A stretch of DNA of 60,978 nt from Stentor roeselii (taxonomy: Eukaryota; Ciliophora; Heterotrichea; Heterotrichida; Stentoridae), in the NCBI GenBank assembly GCA_006503475.1, contig RSEH01000277.1:1-60978 (forward strand), in the 5' to 3' direction. This document shows positions 11,140-21,671 of the stretch, piece by piece (the first letter of the stretch is position 1; each line of letters starts with the position of its first letter). The notes beneath the pieces are model-generated. The model ran no database searches. It saw only the letters and a list, made by a program, of their open reading frames with translations, and was not told the DNA's origin. The position numbers were made by a program, and so were the translations under genes.

Positions 11140-13020
11140 CTAAAACTCTGCATGTCCAGGCCATCTTGGGAATGGAATGACATCTCGAATGTTTTCAACT
11201 CCTGTAACCATCATGACCAGTCTTTCAAATCCAAGTCCAAATCCAGCATGAGGAACAGTTCCATACATCCTAAGCTGTCGATACCACCAATAATTTTCCT
11301 TATTCAATTCCTTAAACTCAATCATGCCATCCAACTTATCAAGTCGATCCTCCCTAACAGATCCTCCAATGACTTCTCCAATTTTCGGTACTAAAATATC
11401 CATAGCCTGTACAGTTTTATCATCATCATTGACCTTCATATAGAAGCTCTTGAGTACTTTAGGATAGTTATAAACAATGACAGGTCCCTTGACGACTTCC
11501 TCACTGACATACCGTTCATGTTCAGACTGAAGATCATCTCCCCACTGAGGCATGACAGAGAAGGTCTTTCCACTTTTCTGCACAATTTCAAGTGCTTCAG
11601 TGTAAGTCATTCTAGCGAAAGGTTTCTCGAGGACATTTCTCAAACGGCTGATGAGTCCAGGCTCGACTGAGGTTTCGAAGTGTTGCAAGTCGTCGTAGCA
11701 GTTGTCAATTGCGTATTGAAGACAGAACTTCAAGTAACTTTCAGCGCATTCCATGTTGCCTTGCATGTCACACCAGGCGAGTTCGGGTTCGATCATCCAG
11801 AACTCGGCTAAATGTCTTGTCGTGTGAGAGTTCTCTGCTCTGAACGTCGGGCCAAAGGTGTACACGTCGGATAACGCACAAGAGTAAGTCTCCACGGCAA
11901 GTTGTCCAGAAACCGTGAGATAAGCTTCTCTTCCGAAGAAGTCTTCTGAGTAGTTCACCACTCCATCAGTATTCTTTATTTCTGAAATGTTTTTCCCGAG
12001 TACTGTTGTTACTTTGAACATTTCACCTGCACCTTCGCAGTCTGAAGCCGTGATGATCGGAGTATGGATATACAGAAACCCTCTCTTGTTGAAAAACAGA
12101 TGAGTGGCAAAAGCGAGAGCATTGCGAACCCTGGCAACAGCTCCGATCAAATACGACCTAGGCCTGAGGTGAGCGATTTCTCTCAAATACTCTAAAGTGT
12201 GTTCTTTTTTAGCCATGGGGTACTTGTTCTGTTCACAGTCTCCTACAATGTTGAACTTATGAGTTTCAACATTCGAGATCTGCATCTCAACAGCTTGGCC
12301 TTGTCCCTGAGATTCAATGAGTTCTCCTTCGCAAATGACTGAAAACCCTGTTCCTGTGATTCTTGCAAAGTCAGGGAACTTGGAGTCAACAACGACTTGC
12401 AAGTCCTTCACAGTGGAGCCGTCATTGAGCATGATAAAAGCGAATTTTCCTGTCGAACGACTCGTCTTGGCCCATCCTGCGACTTTTATGACTTTACCGA
12501 CGAGCTCCGTTGTCCGAAGCACATAGTCCAGCCGGTACCTGCCGCCAGTGCCGTAAACGACTTCGAACTGTCGGCTTGTTTCTTGTTTTTTCAGCTGCGG
12601 GACGTACTTGCCCAGGGTTTTCTGCTCTCGTAAGAAATTTAGATAACGGGAAACCTTGTAAAAACTCGAAGCTGTGTCGAATACTGAAGAAGTGTCCACA
12701 AGAGCAACTATCAAAAAGTCAACAATTGATTGGTCACTTAATGCGAAGGAAGAAGTTGATGGAAGAAGAGAGTTTAATGTGCTTAAGAAGGACTTTGTAC
12801 CTTCTGATGTTCCGAGGTATGGGAATAAAGAGGTCAATTTGTGGATCCATGAAAATGCCACTGCTTGACGCTCTGCTGAAGGGGGAAGAAGATCTGATTT
12901 ACGACCTAGGTACTTCGTGTTCGTCGCTACTAGACCTGGAGAAGCTGGAAGGTCGAAGAAGAGACCTGTCGACTCGGCGACTAAGTCACGTAAACGCTCT
13001 GATACTTTACCTGGATCCAT
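11140..13020 (-). CDS. Asparaginyl-tRNA synthetase, bacterial/plant-type catalytic core
   Basis: Attaches Asn to tRNA-Asn. The 626-residue protein has an N-terminal extension (about 1-165) with GST-C-like helical character, an OB-fold anticodon-binding domain (about 172-255, starting GKVIKVAGWAKTS) and a class II synthetase core. Motif 2 is FRAENSHTTRHLAEFWMIEP, whose AEFWM..E is typical of AsnRS rather than AspRS. Motif 3 is GFGLGFERL at 593-601. The C-terminus DVIPFPRWPGHAEF is the bacterial/plant-type ending, whereas as I recall the usual eukaryotic cytosolic enzyme ends ..YPRF...CxP. The start has an AATAAATGG context. The gene is visibly richer in G+C than the flanking deserts. No organellar targeting peptide is obvious, so it probably serves the cytosol, though dual targeting cannot be excluded. 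Confidence 0.95.
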   Translation of the reverse strand: MDPGKVSERLRDLVAESTGLFFDLPASPGLVATNTKYLGRKSDLLPPSAERQAVAFSWIHKLTSLFPYLGTSEGTKSFLSTLNSLLPSTSSFALSDQSIVDFLIVALVDTSSVFDTASSFYKVSRYLNFLREQKTLGKYVPQLKKQETSRQFEVVYGTGGRYRLDYVLRTTELVGKVIKVAGWAKTSRSTGKFAFIMLNDGSTVKDLQVVVDSKFPDFARITGTGFSVICEGELIESQGQGQAVEMQISNVETHKFNIVGDCEQNKYPMAKKEHTLEYLREIAHLRPRSYLIGAVARVRNALAFATHLFFNKRGFLYIHTPIITASDCEGAGEMFKVTTVLGKNISEIKNTDGVVNYSEDFFGREAYLTVSGQLAVETYSCALSDVYTFGPTFRAENSHTTRHLAEFWMIEPELAWCDMQGNMECAESYLKFCLQYAIDNCYDDLQHFETSVEPGLISRLRNVLEKPFARMTYTEALEIVQKSGKTFSVMPQWGDDLQSEHERYVSEEVVKGPVIVYNYPKVLKSFYMKVNDDDKTVQAMDILVPKIGEVIGGSVREDRLDKLDGMIEFKELNKENYWWYRQLRMYGTVPHAGFGLGFERLVMMVTGVENIRDVIPFPRWPGHAEF

Positions 13021-13243
13021 TTATTGGCTCAGAATAGAATAGTTCCAAATGGAATATAGGGAGGTTTTAGAATTTTAGGGTAGATGGGAGAATGTGAGAA
13101 AGGATTTATTTTTGGAAGAATTGATAGAGGATCATGATAATTTTTTTGTATTTTAGAGTTTTTGTGATTGTATGGGTGTATATAGTTGGGTTGAAGGATA
13201 ATCATGTAAAATATACAATAAAGACTTGCTAATACTAAATAAA

Positions 13244-14818
13244 CTAAATTTTAGGCAATCCCCAAAAGATTCTTTCAACTAAACCCTTCACTTTAGTCTG
13301 ATCAAGAAAATCTGAAGGTCTTTTGATTCCTTTTCTTGTTTCATAAGTATAGTTCTCAACCTTATCTTTCCACTCTTGAGGTAGATTTTTATACCCAACA
13401 TAAGCTCCGATCATAGCTCCCACAATAGCAGCATTGGTATCAGTATCTCCTCCAAGATTCAAAACTCTTTTCATGCTCTCATAAAAGTCGATATTCTCCA
13501 TTGTTAGTTCTCTAAAGCTATGATCAAATGCGATTTTGACAAAACCCATATTAGGATTTCCAGGCATAGCCTTTAAAGGATCAAAACAATCATAAAACCA
13601 TTTTTTCGCATCAGCTCCACATTTGGAATCTACGAATTCCTTTGTTTTTTGAAGAGCACCGTCTCTATCTTGAGGGTGCTGAATGAGATGAGCGATGCAA
13701 ATAATATAAAGAGTTTCAGTTTGATGTATGAGTGAATTTGAGTGAGTCATTGATGCGTCATCTGTCACGAACCATTTAATCAAATCTGGCTGACAATGTC
13801 TACAAAAGACTGCCAAAGGAGATGACCTCATGAAACTTCCATTGCTTAAAGATGATTGATTGTACATAGATGAGTCACGTTTAGCCACTTTAGATAAATT
13901 TACATATTCAGCTCCAGGTAAAGATCCAAAACCTTGTCGAGTAGTCATTCCGATGTCGAATGGTTGACTTATAATCCACCTCCTGTAATACATAGCCACT
14001 GAATTGGCATCCCAGGCTGGAAGGCTGTCATTTATTCCATTCAGCAAGCACATTGCAAGTTCAGAGTCATCAGTGACTTGTCCAGGACCATTTCCGAAAA
14101 CTCCACCTTTCATAGAAAGAGCCCTCTGGAGGTCTTCAGGAGAAATATATCTTTGGAATTCAATAGCAGATCCAAGAGCATCTCCGATAAAAGCTCCAAT
14201 AACTGCTCCTAAGGCACAATCCAATTGTTTTTCATCATTTTCATCTTTTAATCTGTATCGTTCTTGATTAATTGCTAAGAGATTCTGATAAATTTCATTG
14301 ATTTTTTTGTGATCTCTAATGCTTTCACTAACATTCAGTGAGTTGAATAGCTCATTTAATAATTGTTGTCGAAGTTCTTCAAGATTATTTATCTCAATTC
14401 TTTCAGACTGTATTTTTTTTTCCTCAGAAGAATCCTTATTTTTACTTTGATCAAACGTTCCATCTACTTGGCCAATTAAATCAACTCCAGCCATTTCAAC
14501 ATCGTTTAGAGGTTTATCCGGCTTTGGGGACCCTGAGTCTCTTCTTTCCGATTTTTCTGTATTTTGAGGTGTTTCTTTGATGTCTTCATTTACTAGGTCA
14601 ATGCTTTTTTCATCTTTAGCTTCGACCTTCTTTGCAATCATTTTCGATCCATATTCATCCTCATTTATATTTGAAGACTCTGTAGCCATTTTGTCACTTA
14701 TCTCTTGATTATCTCCTTCAGGTTTACTCAATAGAGACTTTTCAAGGTTTTGTTTTTCTAATAAGACATGTTCAGATTGAGAAAACTTAAGATTTTTTTC
14801 AGAGTTTCCTTCTTCCAT
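13244..14818 (-). CDS. ADP-ribosylglycohydrolase family protein with disordered N-terminus
   Basis: Family enzymes remove ADP-ribose from modified proteins or related substrates using two Mg ions. I start at the ATG at 14818 (MEEGNSEK), not at an upstream in-frame Met at 14860 that adds a hydrophobic leader out of keeping with the rest. Residues 1 to about 185 are charged, Ser/Glu/Lys rich and probably disordered. The catalytic domain follows with GAFIGDALGSAIEF, the metal motif TDDSEL and the C-terminal motif GGDTDTNAAIVGAMIGAYVG. All key acidic residues are present, so it should be active. The length (524 aa) exceeds the usual ~350 because of the tail. It lies upstream of, and co-directional with, the AsnRS gene. 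Confidence 0.92.
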   Translation of the reverse strand: MEEGNSEKNLKFSQSEHVLLEKQNLEKSLLSKPEGDNQEISDKMATESSNINEDEYGSKMIAKKVEAKDEKSIDLVNEDIKETPQNTEKSERRDSGSPKPDKPLNDVEMAGVDLIGQVDGTFDQSKNKDSSEEKKIQSERIEINNLEELRQQLLNELFNSLNVSESIRDHKKINEIYQNLLAINQERYRLKDENDEKQLDCALGAVIGAFIGDALGSAIEFQRYISPEDLQRALSMKGGVFGNGPGQVTDDSELAMCLLNGINDSLPAWDANSVAMYYRRWIISQPFDIGMTTRQGFGSLPGAEYVNLSKVAKRDSSMYNQSSLSNGSFMRSSPLAVFCRHCQPDLIKWFVTDDASMTHSNSLIHQTETLYIICIAHLIQHPQDRDGALQKTKEFVDSKCGADAKKWFYDCFDPLKAMPGNPNMGFVKIAFDHSFRELTMENIDFYESMKRVLNLGGDTDTNAAIVGAMIGAYVGYKNLPQEWKDKVENYTYETRKGIKRPSDFLDQTKVKGLVERIFWGLPKI

Positions 14819-16122
14819 TTTGTCTATATTATATACAAGTTTTAATAAAATGAAAATCAAACATTATTCTCAGAACTTAGAATAAACAGAACAATTTTTT
14901 TTGCAGGTAATTTCAAACATCATTACTTTCTATCAATATGATAAAGTTTAAATCATTTAAAATTAATTGAAATCGTTTTCACATCCATTCCTATTAAATA
15001 TATCATACTTTACATAAGGACTGACGACCCTAGCGATATCTTTCTTCAAAATCATACAAAAAATTATTAATTTCTCAAAAAAATTAAATAAAAACACAGA
15101 TTTAACAAAACATCCAGTTTTTCTATATCATCAACAAGATTTCAACACTTCAGGTATCTTCAACCTTAATTCACCAATTAAATTAAGGTCTATTACAGAA
15201 AAATATTCAAATCTCTGATTTCTGAACTTATCAAATAAGAGTCTTCATGCATTAACTTTAACTCTGTAATATTCAAGCCTTTTATCTTCATTTGAGTAAT
15301 TTAAAGTAGTGTTTAAATTAAGGGCTTCTTAACATAAGCTCGTGTTTATTTTAAGATTTTTAAGTTGTCAGTACTCAAGTGATACAAGGGTTTGGGCATG
15401 ACTTAATGCTCAAAGTTATCCGATGATTTTCTTAAACTAGAGATTCCCAAGTTATTTTAGTTCTTTTATATTCTAGTATTTTTTTAATTCGCTCTAAAAT
15501 AAGCCTTTCATATACTTGATTATTGTTAAGGTGCAATAATGGTATCAATGAAGTAATTATTTGAACAATTGTGAAGCTTAAAATCTTTTCAACTATTGAA
15601 TTAGTGCTCATTTAACTTTTCACCCATTCCCTGGTAATGAGTTCTTGTTTTTTATTTCCTCAGTCCTTTAAACTTAAAAAAGATTGATAACTTCAATAAT
15701 CATTTTTTTAGTTGTATATATTCGAGTTCACTTGCAAGTGTTTTATCTCTAACTTTCATTATCTCTTAAAAAATTATTATTGTTAAATCTTTGTTTGTTT
15801 AGTTTGAAATCGGAGCAGTTATGCTTTAGATGATATGCTAAAATTCTAATAGTAAATTTTTTATTTAACGGTAGATCAGGACCTTAACATTATTTCTGAG
15901 TATCGTGCTTTGGTCATGGCCTATGCACTCTTGGGCCTTTTAGATTAAAGTATATTTAATTTAAATGGATTTATTAGACTTAGTAATAGCTTTTTAGTGG
16001 TGTGAGTAGTACTACTGAAAGCTATTTAACCATAGTAATTAACTTTGATGGATTAAAGGGATCAGAAATTTATTCAAAATATAATTAGAACCAAATAATC
16101 TCCTAATTTAATCAAATCTAAT
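14819..16122. other. AT-rich intergenic region, nothing recognised
   Basis: About 1.3 kb with no open frame of note on either strand, no tandem repeat and no RNA gene that I can support. Confidence 0.55.
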
Positions 16123-17370
16123 TCATAAATCTAAGTCTTGCAACGAATGAAATTCACTGATAAGTATATTTTGATATTCATTTTCGATGTCACACTTAAT
16201 ATTATTGCTAATTTTTAACGAAGTATTGAATGTTAGCTGGTCTTGGTCCTTGAAATAACGAACACACTCATAAATGCCTTTGAAATATATATCAACTATT
16301 GAATATTTATAAGTAAACGATTTTCTACCATGTGTATCAATTTTATTTGGTGGAAGGTCAATCATTGCTGAATTTTGATAAAGGTCTAGCTCTTCTTGAG
16401 TTACAATATCAGGGACTAGAGCGTTTTCGAAAAGAGTGAATAAAAGTGAAAAGTGTGAAACTTGATAATAATGATCGAGTGTTTTCAAGGATTTAGCAAG
16501 ACTGAAAGCTTTCAAATAGTCATCTTTTAGTAAGCAGTAACAAATTTTTAAGAGTTGCCTCTGTCCAGGAAGTGGAGGACCTCCGACGTAAATTCCGCAG
16601 ACCTTACCTTCAGCTGTAAATGTTGGACTGCCACTCATCCCATTGGTTGTGGAACATGATATATCAATTGAATCTTGACTAATTCCCTCTATCTTTCCAC
16701 TAGCGAAAACAAGGTTTTTAAAATGATGAAACGCTTGTTTGATTAATCGATACTCATCTTTTCGAGCTATTGGACATATATAACCTATAGAATATGGTTT
16801 TTTCGGATAGCCAGCAATAACACAGTCGTTCCCAATACTAATTTCGTTGTTTTCAAATTCAATAGCAGTGATATTTAAAATCTTTTTGGTAAAGAGAGCT
16901 AAAAGGGCTATATCATTCGGAAGGCAGTATTCTTGCATATTTATGGCCGAAGCCGATAAATTCCCATACACAGATGCATATGATTTGATGGGGATTGCAT
17001 AGCACAGTTTTTTCATTATTCTGATCTTAAATCTTTTTCTTCTATATTTATTCTCAGTAAAATCGACAATCACATGGCAAGCTGTCAAAATCAATCCTTG
17101 AAGAAATAGCTCGTTTTTCTTGATAGGAGGATCAAATTTTTTGACTATAAATCCTGATCCTCCACAACAAAATTTGACAATGACATCAGGATTAATGTTC
17201 TTAGGAGGCTCGAGGTCAGTTTGTTGAACATATAAACTTGAACAGTCTAATCGCTTACTGATCAGGATATCTCCGAATCCGATAGTCGATCTGAGTATTT
17301 TATCATAAGTGACACAAAATTTACTTCTAGGATAATCAAATCTTTGACTTGCAGAGCAACTTGAGAAAGA
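16123..17370 (-). pseudogene. Trypsin/HtrA-like serine protease, no start codon found (broken or unusual 5' end)
   Basis: The catalytic triad context is complete: His in LTACHV, Asp in NDIALLAL and Ser in NGMSGSP, preceded by the family's GSGFIV strand at about 17150. The frame is open from 17370 to the TGA at 16123-16125. If UGA were Trp it would run five codons further to a TAA at 16108. No ATG precedes the conserved domain in this frame, and a TAG lies at 17371-17373. A second frame further upstream (about 17374-17500) encodes a plausible Lys/Ser-rich N-terminal piece, so one frameshift seems to separate the two. A 13-nt GT..AG stretch (GTTGCTCTGCAAG) would join the frames, but that is not the 15-nt intron size seen elsewhere. 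Pseudogene or sequence error are the simplest readings; the domain itself looks functional. Confidence 0.6.
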
Positions 17371-18547
17371 CTAATCTCTTCTCTTCCAGGGAAATCAATT
17401 TAGCAGGCTTTTGCAGTAAAGATTTCGAAAAGTTTTTATTTTTGGAATTGCTCACGGACAAATGATCGAAGAAATCCAGAGAACTTGCTTTACGGTTAAT
17501 AATTGATTATTCACCGGATATAAATTTAGGTGATGTGGTGTATGTTATTCGCTGAAGGTGTTTTGAAAAGGGTTTCTAGAACTGCACATGCAGATGCTTT
17601 TGAAGAAAAAACGATTCACTTCGATAGCTGTTAGAAGAATTCAACCTTAGATGAATGATATGGTGCTCCAAGCCAAAGATTTTAAGCTCTTTAGAGATTA
17701 CTAAGTTATGATTTGTACAAGTTCATCTATCGTTAGCCTCAGTCAATGCTTCTAATGATGTTGAGTGCTATTTTCAGATAATTCTTCATTTTCTCATCTC
17801 TTTTGCGGAAAATTAGTAAGCTTTCGAAATAATCATAAACAATAACAATAATTCACATTTACTACTAGTCATTCAATCACTTCTTCCCATTATCTTTTCA
17901 CTTTGGCTCTTAAAAATGTCAAATTTTCGATTTTCTCATTTTTTGCTTGAAATTTTGAAATTTTTCTAAATTTATCAAATTCGCTTATTTTCTTTTCAAT
18001 AGTTCCTCTTTCATACTTTCACTGAAAAATTATGACTTTCCATGATTCTTTCTCAACACTTCAACTTTTCATTTAATGCGATTTTTCTAAATCATTCGCA
18101 ACTATTTGTTCCTTCACTAATCTTATTTGTTCGAATTCGAGTTATTCATTGTTCACATTGAAAAATTCATAATCAACTCATAAAAAGTTGAATATTTTTT
18201 TAGTTTTTTTAACGTCATGAAGCTGAATTCAAAAAAACTCGATTTTCCAACTCAATAACTATTTCATCTATTTATGATAGACTTCACCACGAATAGCTAG
18301 CAAGACACCAGCAACGATAAAGCAATTTCCAATCAATTTATATTGATGATTCCAGAAAAATTACCTAAAATTCATGAGTTTTACTAAATTTCCATAGATA
18401 CTATAACCCTAATAACCTTCTTATGGCCAGCCCACTACTAAAGTCGTTATTTTTCTCTTTAAAAAACTCTTTCTCTTAAAAATTACTTCCACGTGAAAAT
18501 CCGACACTTCTTAAACATTACCTAAAATATAAAAAAAACATCTAAAA
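17371..18547. other. Intergenic region with remnant of the protease 5' end
   Basis: The part next to 17371 (to about 17500) holds the possible out-of-frame N-terminal piece of the protease on the minus strand. The remainder to 18547 is AT-rich with no supported gene. Confidence 0.5.
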
Positions 18548-19102
18548 ATGGGCTGCTGCGCGATACGACTACCTAAAACTGCAAAGTCAGCAGTGACCAC
18601 AGCTTCCAGCACCCGCGAGCTGAGTTTCCAAAGAGAAGAACTTCTTTCAAAAATCTTTTTCCTTCACAATTTGATTCTGACTTGCAATAACCAAATAGAA
18701 ACCTTTCTAATAAATGACAAAAAAGACCTGGCGTTTCTCCTGAAATCGAAAAAGTTCTGCATAAAGGAAAAGTCGAAAGATCTTCAAAACTTGATCTCGA
18801 GAATTGATGAGCATCTTGAAGAAAACCCTCAGAATAAAAATGAAAGGCGTGAAATTCGAGCTCAGGTCTGCCTTGTTTCGAAAGAACTTGAAAACAATCC
18901 GATTTTTGAAGAGAACGTTGATTTGGAAGAGAAGAGTCAAGATTATCTTCAGAATTTGAGAATCGCTATTCAAGCATTTGATGTGAATGAAGAAATTATT
19001 GAGAAGGAGATTCAACTGGAAATGAACGAGTATAAAAAAAAAACTGATGAACGGGGCACTGTGGTGAGGAGAAAATATGTGAAAGCTAGAAAAACTGCTT
19101 AA
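18548..19102 (+). CDS. Probable ESCRT-III (Snf7-domain, CHMP6/Vps20-like) protein, 184 aa
   Basis: Begins MGCCA, a candidate N-myristoylation plus palmitoylation signal, as in Vps20/CHMP6. Then come a long basic helical region (QREELLSKIFFLHN), an LAFLLKSKKFCIKEKSKDL helix matching the Snf7 'A..LKrKK..E..L' pattern, and an acidic second half, the usual basic-then-acidic layout of ESCRT-III subunits. The length (184) is slightly below the family norm of about 200. Family members bind endosomal membranes and nucleate filament assembly. Similarity is by pattern only, so a generic myristoylated coiled-coil protein remains possible. The start has a CTAAAAATGGG context and the gene ends at TAA. Confidence 0.6.
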   Translation: MGCCAIRLPKTAKSAVTTASSTRELSFQREELLSKIFFLHNLILTCNNQIETFLINDKKDLAFLLKSKKFCIKEKSKDLQNLISRIDEHLEENPQNKNERREIRAQVCLVSKELENNPIFEENVDLEEKSQDYLQNLRIAIQAFDVNEEIIEKEIQLEMNEYKKKTDERGTVVRRKYVKARKTA

Positions 19103-19256
19103 TTTAGTCATGGTTTCAACCATTAAAATGGGTTTAATTAGGATGATTAAGAATCTAATCAACTTCAGAAAATTAGAAATTTTGCTTGTTTAAATTGAAT
19201 TTAAGAACGAATTTTGAAAGGGTAGAGAAATTCAATAAATGAAAGGGTTTAGGTAA

Positions 19257-20183
19257 ATGTCAACTCTTTGGTATTTTGAACTTGTTGGCGTCATTGCTGC
19301 TGGATGGATGTTTTTTGATTGGACTTGTGAGAGCTATTATTATATTAGGGCTCTTTGTGCTCGGAAAGACCTGGACAAGTATGGAAGAGGCAGCTGGGCA
19401 CTCATTACTGGCGCTACTGATGGAATCGGTCTAGGTTTCGCGCAGGTATTAGCAAAATCCGGTTTCAACCTAGTCCTAATCTCTCGAAACCAAGACAAGC
19501 TAGACCGTGTGGCCGACGAGTTAAAATCCCATTCAATAAACGTTCTAACAATCGCAAAGGACTTTTCCAAATGTCCCGAAAACCCTTCCGAATTCTTCAA
19601 CAGTATCGACGACAAAACCCGCGAGCTCGACATCAGCATTTTAGTAAACAACGTCGGAACAGCGACCCCGGGTTACTTCCACACTCAAACTCCTCAAGAG
19701 TTAAGCACTCAAAACGCATTAAACCTCTGGCCAATCGTATACCTAAGCAAAATTTACCTACGTCGCATGTTGAACCGTCCGAAGCCAAGCGCTTTAATCA
19801 ACATAAGCTCAACAGGTTCAATTTTGCCTTGTTCAGGTCTTACCGTTTACTGTGCAGGGAAAAGTTTCGACCACCTGTTCACTTTAGACCTGAACGAAGA
19901 AATCCGTTACTTGGTGAAGCAGGAGAAGCTGCAGGGCGTTGATATCTTGAGTTACCAGCCAGCTTTCGTTGAAACTCCTCTCACTTCAGGATTTTCCAAG
20001 AAGCCACTTGTGATCACTCCTGTTCAATGTGCTGAACGTGGACTGAGCGTGTTGGGAAAGTGCAATTATTCCAGTGGACATTGGAAAAGTTTGATTTATT
20101 CTATGTTCTATCGAAATGTCCCTTGGTATATCAATGCCAAGTTGACTTTGGGTGTTATTAGGAAGGACTTTAAGAGGAAATAG
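19257..20183 (+). CDS. Very-long-chain 3-oxoacyl-CoA reductase / 17-beta-HSD12-like SDR
   Basis: Short-chain dehydrogenase of the microsomal KAR/HSD17B12 group, which carries out the first reduction in fatty-acid elongation at the ER. An N-terminal hydrophobic segment (about residues 5-30) is followed by the NADP-binding TGATDGIGLG, the NNVG motif, catalytic Ser in INISSTG and the YxxxK pair in YCAGK. The length (308) equals the family norm. There is no intron. It ends with TAG four bases before the ATG of the next gene on the same strand. Substrate could also be steroid-like, but housekeeping lipid elongation is the likelier role. Confidence 0.92.
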   Translation: MSTLWYFELVGVIAAGWMFFDWTCESYYYIRALCARKDLDKYGRGSWALITGATDGIGLGFAQVLAKSGFNLVLISRNQDKLDRVADELKSHSINVLTIAKDFSKCPENPSEFFNSIDDKTRELDISILVNNVGTATPGYFHTQTPQELSTQNALNLWPIVYLSKIYLRRMLNRPKPSALINISSTGSILPCSGLTVYCAGKSFDHLFTLDLNEEIRYLVKQEKLQGVDILSYQPAFVETPLTSGFSKKPLVITPVQCAERGLSVLGKCNYSSGHWKSLIYSMFYRNVPWYINAKLTLGVIRKDFKRK

Positions 20184-20187
20184 GTAA

Positions 20188-20919
20188 ATGATGGTAAGAG
20201 TTGGAAGTTTCAATGTTTTAAATACCAGTTGCAGGTATCAACAGAGGAAAAGTCTTATTCGGCAAGCGATTCGTGAGATGCAATGCGATGTTATTGGCAT
20301 ACAAGAAGTAAATATTGAAGAAAATCCTCGAGAATTCGAATTGGAAGAGTATCAGATGTTTACTGTACTTCTTCCGCAACCTATGCTCAAAGCGGATCCT
20401 TCTTTTCGCATTGATGGAAACTGCCTGCTGGTGAAAAAAGACTGGAAAGTCCTCCAGGAGAGCAGGTTTGTTTATAGTGATCAGCAGAGAGTTGCGCAGA
20501 TTTTGAAGATATCGAAAAATGACGTGAGTTTCACAGTCGTCAACACGCATTTAGACCATCTCTCTGATGTGACTCGAGAGATTCAGTTGAAAGAACTTCT
20601 GGAACATTTGTTTTCTTTGGAACTGGAAAATATTGTCTGCACTGGAGACTTCAACTTCTTGCCTGATAGTCGACCTTATGAGATTATCAGCAAGTTTTTT
20701 ACTTCGGCGAGTTTTAAAGCTAATGGAAAAGAACCTCAGATCACTTTTCCGACTGGACTTATTGGAGAATATGCAGATGTTGATGAGTATGGATGCTTTG
20801 ATTATATTTGGGTTAGGGGAAATGTTTCGGTTAATAGTTGCATGGTTTTTAGAAGTTGTGGAGGGGGAGACTTGTGGGCAAGTGACCATTACCCTCTCTA
20901 CACTGACCTAACCCTCTAA
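20188..20919 (+). CDS. Endonuclease/exonuclease/phosphatase (EEP) family protein, 243 aa
   Basis: Metal-dependent phosphoesterase of the DNase I/sphingomyelinase superfamily. Hallmarks in order: FNVL near the N-terminus, GIQEVN (metal-binding Glu), NTHLDH, GDFNFLP and the final SDHYPL (catalytic His). It is compact, without transmembrane segment or signal peptide, so probably soluble. The substrate (phosphoinositide, sphingolipid, RNA or DNA end) cannot be chosen from sequence. The start lies only four bases after the stop of the SDR gene (TAG-GTAA-ATG), so it either shares the SDR transcript or its promoter lies inside the SDR coding region. An immediately adjacent second ATG makes the exact start uncertain by one codon. 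Confidence 0.88.
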   Translation: MMVRVGSFNVLNTSCRYQQRKSLIRQAIREMQCDVIGIQEVNIEENPREFELEEYQMFTVLLPQPMLKADPSFRIDGNCLLVKKDWKVLQESRFVYSDQQRVAQILKISKNDVSFTVVNTHLDHLSDVTREIQLKELLEHLFSLELENIVCTGDFNFLPDSRPYEIISKFFTSASFKANGKEPQITFPTGLIGEYADVDEYGCFDYIWVRGNVSVNSCMVFRSCGGGDLWASDHYPLYTDLTL

Positions 20920-20937
20920 ATCCAAATCTTAACTAAA

Positions 20938-21636
20938 CTAGCACTTAAAGGCAGGTTTACCATTATTTTCCTGAGCCTTTTCAAATGGCATGGTCATATA
21001 CCCATGTCTGGCAGCAGCGTCATACATATGAGAAAAAATTCCAGTTTTCCTATAAAACACTCTCGGTTCGGCACTAAGCGCTTTAGTATAATCCTCATTG
21101 AAGTTCGGGTTAAAAGGTCTATTCAAGTCAGCAAACTGAGTAATCCCTTTATTCCTTCCAGCTTGAATATTAGTAGTTTTCCTAATAACCGCATGTGGGT
21201 TATCATTGAAATTGATGATATTATAAGCAGTGCTTTGACAGTTGCTTAAAGTGAACTTCGACCGAGGCGCGACCCACCCTTCTTTAGTCGTCGTCGACTT
21301 GGTGTACACCGGGGCAGGGGGTGGTCCCTGAATGGTGTGAGTCGGGGCTTGGAAGGAGATGTGGTCGGTCGGGATCTCATAAGGCACAGGTTCTTTCATC
21401 GGCTTCTCCACTGCGATCTTCTTCGTGCAGCCCACCGGGATCTGGCCTTTCCTCGACTCTAGATCATCAACTCTTTTAACCGTATCTCTGTGAATATCGA
21501 TGTTTGTCACCACGTCTTTCTTTAAAAACTCGATAAAAGCGCCTTTCGGGTCGATACCTGTCCCGAATTCTTTCAAAGCTCCGAAGCGGTTCGCTGTTTT
21601 CTTGATTCCTGTTCCGTGATGGTCTCGTCTTGCCAT
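20938..21636 (-). CDS. Hypothetical protein, possibly ciliary, 232 aa
   Basis: Unrecognised. It is basic, rich in Pro, Thr, Asn and Tyr, with little predicted regular structure and no membrane segment. Features: a start MARRDHHGTG, a Pro-rich middle (TIQGPPPAPVYTKS) and a C-terminal part with NRPFNPNFNEDY and HMYDAAARHGYM. Such extended, aromatic-rich basic proteins are often microtubule inner proteins of cilia, but that is an inference from style only. It ends at TAG 18 bp from the convergent EEP gene; its start is 35 bp from the Rpn2 stop. Confidence 0.75.
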   Translation of the reverse strand: MARRDHHGTGIKKTANRFGALKEFGTGIDPKGAFIEFLKKDVVTNIDIHRDTVKRVDDLESRKGQIPVGCTKKIAVEKPMKEPVPYEIPTDHISFQAPTHTIQGPPPAPVYTKSTTTKEGWVAPRSKFTLSNCQSTAYNIINFNDNPHAVIRKTTNIQAGRNKGITQFADLNRPFNPNFNEDYTKALSAEPRVFYRKTGIFSHMYDAAARHGYMTMPFEKAQENNGKPAFKC

Positions 21637-21671
21637 AGTTTATTTGAATAGAATTCAAAGTTTTCATTATT

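Noticed and set aside
12510-13037. 175-codon plus-strand frame
   Set aside because: Entirely antisense to the AsnRS gene, whose frame shows strong family conservation.
16410-16425. GTAACTCAAGAAGAG, a 15-nt GTAA...AG stretch inside the protease
   Set aside because: Not T/C before the final AG, richer in G/C than the three accepted introns, no stop inside, and its translation VTQEE fits the surrounding helix.
20184-20198. GTAAATGATGGTAAG as a 15-nt intron at the SDR/EEP boundary
   Set aside because: It would delete the EEP start codon and fuse after a TAG; the two proteins each have complete family ends.
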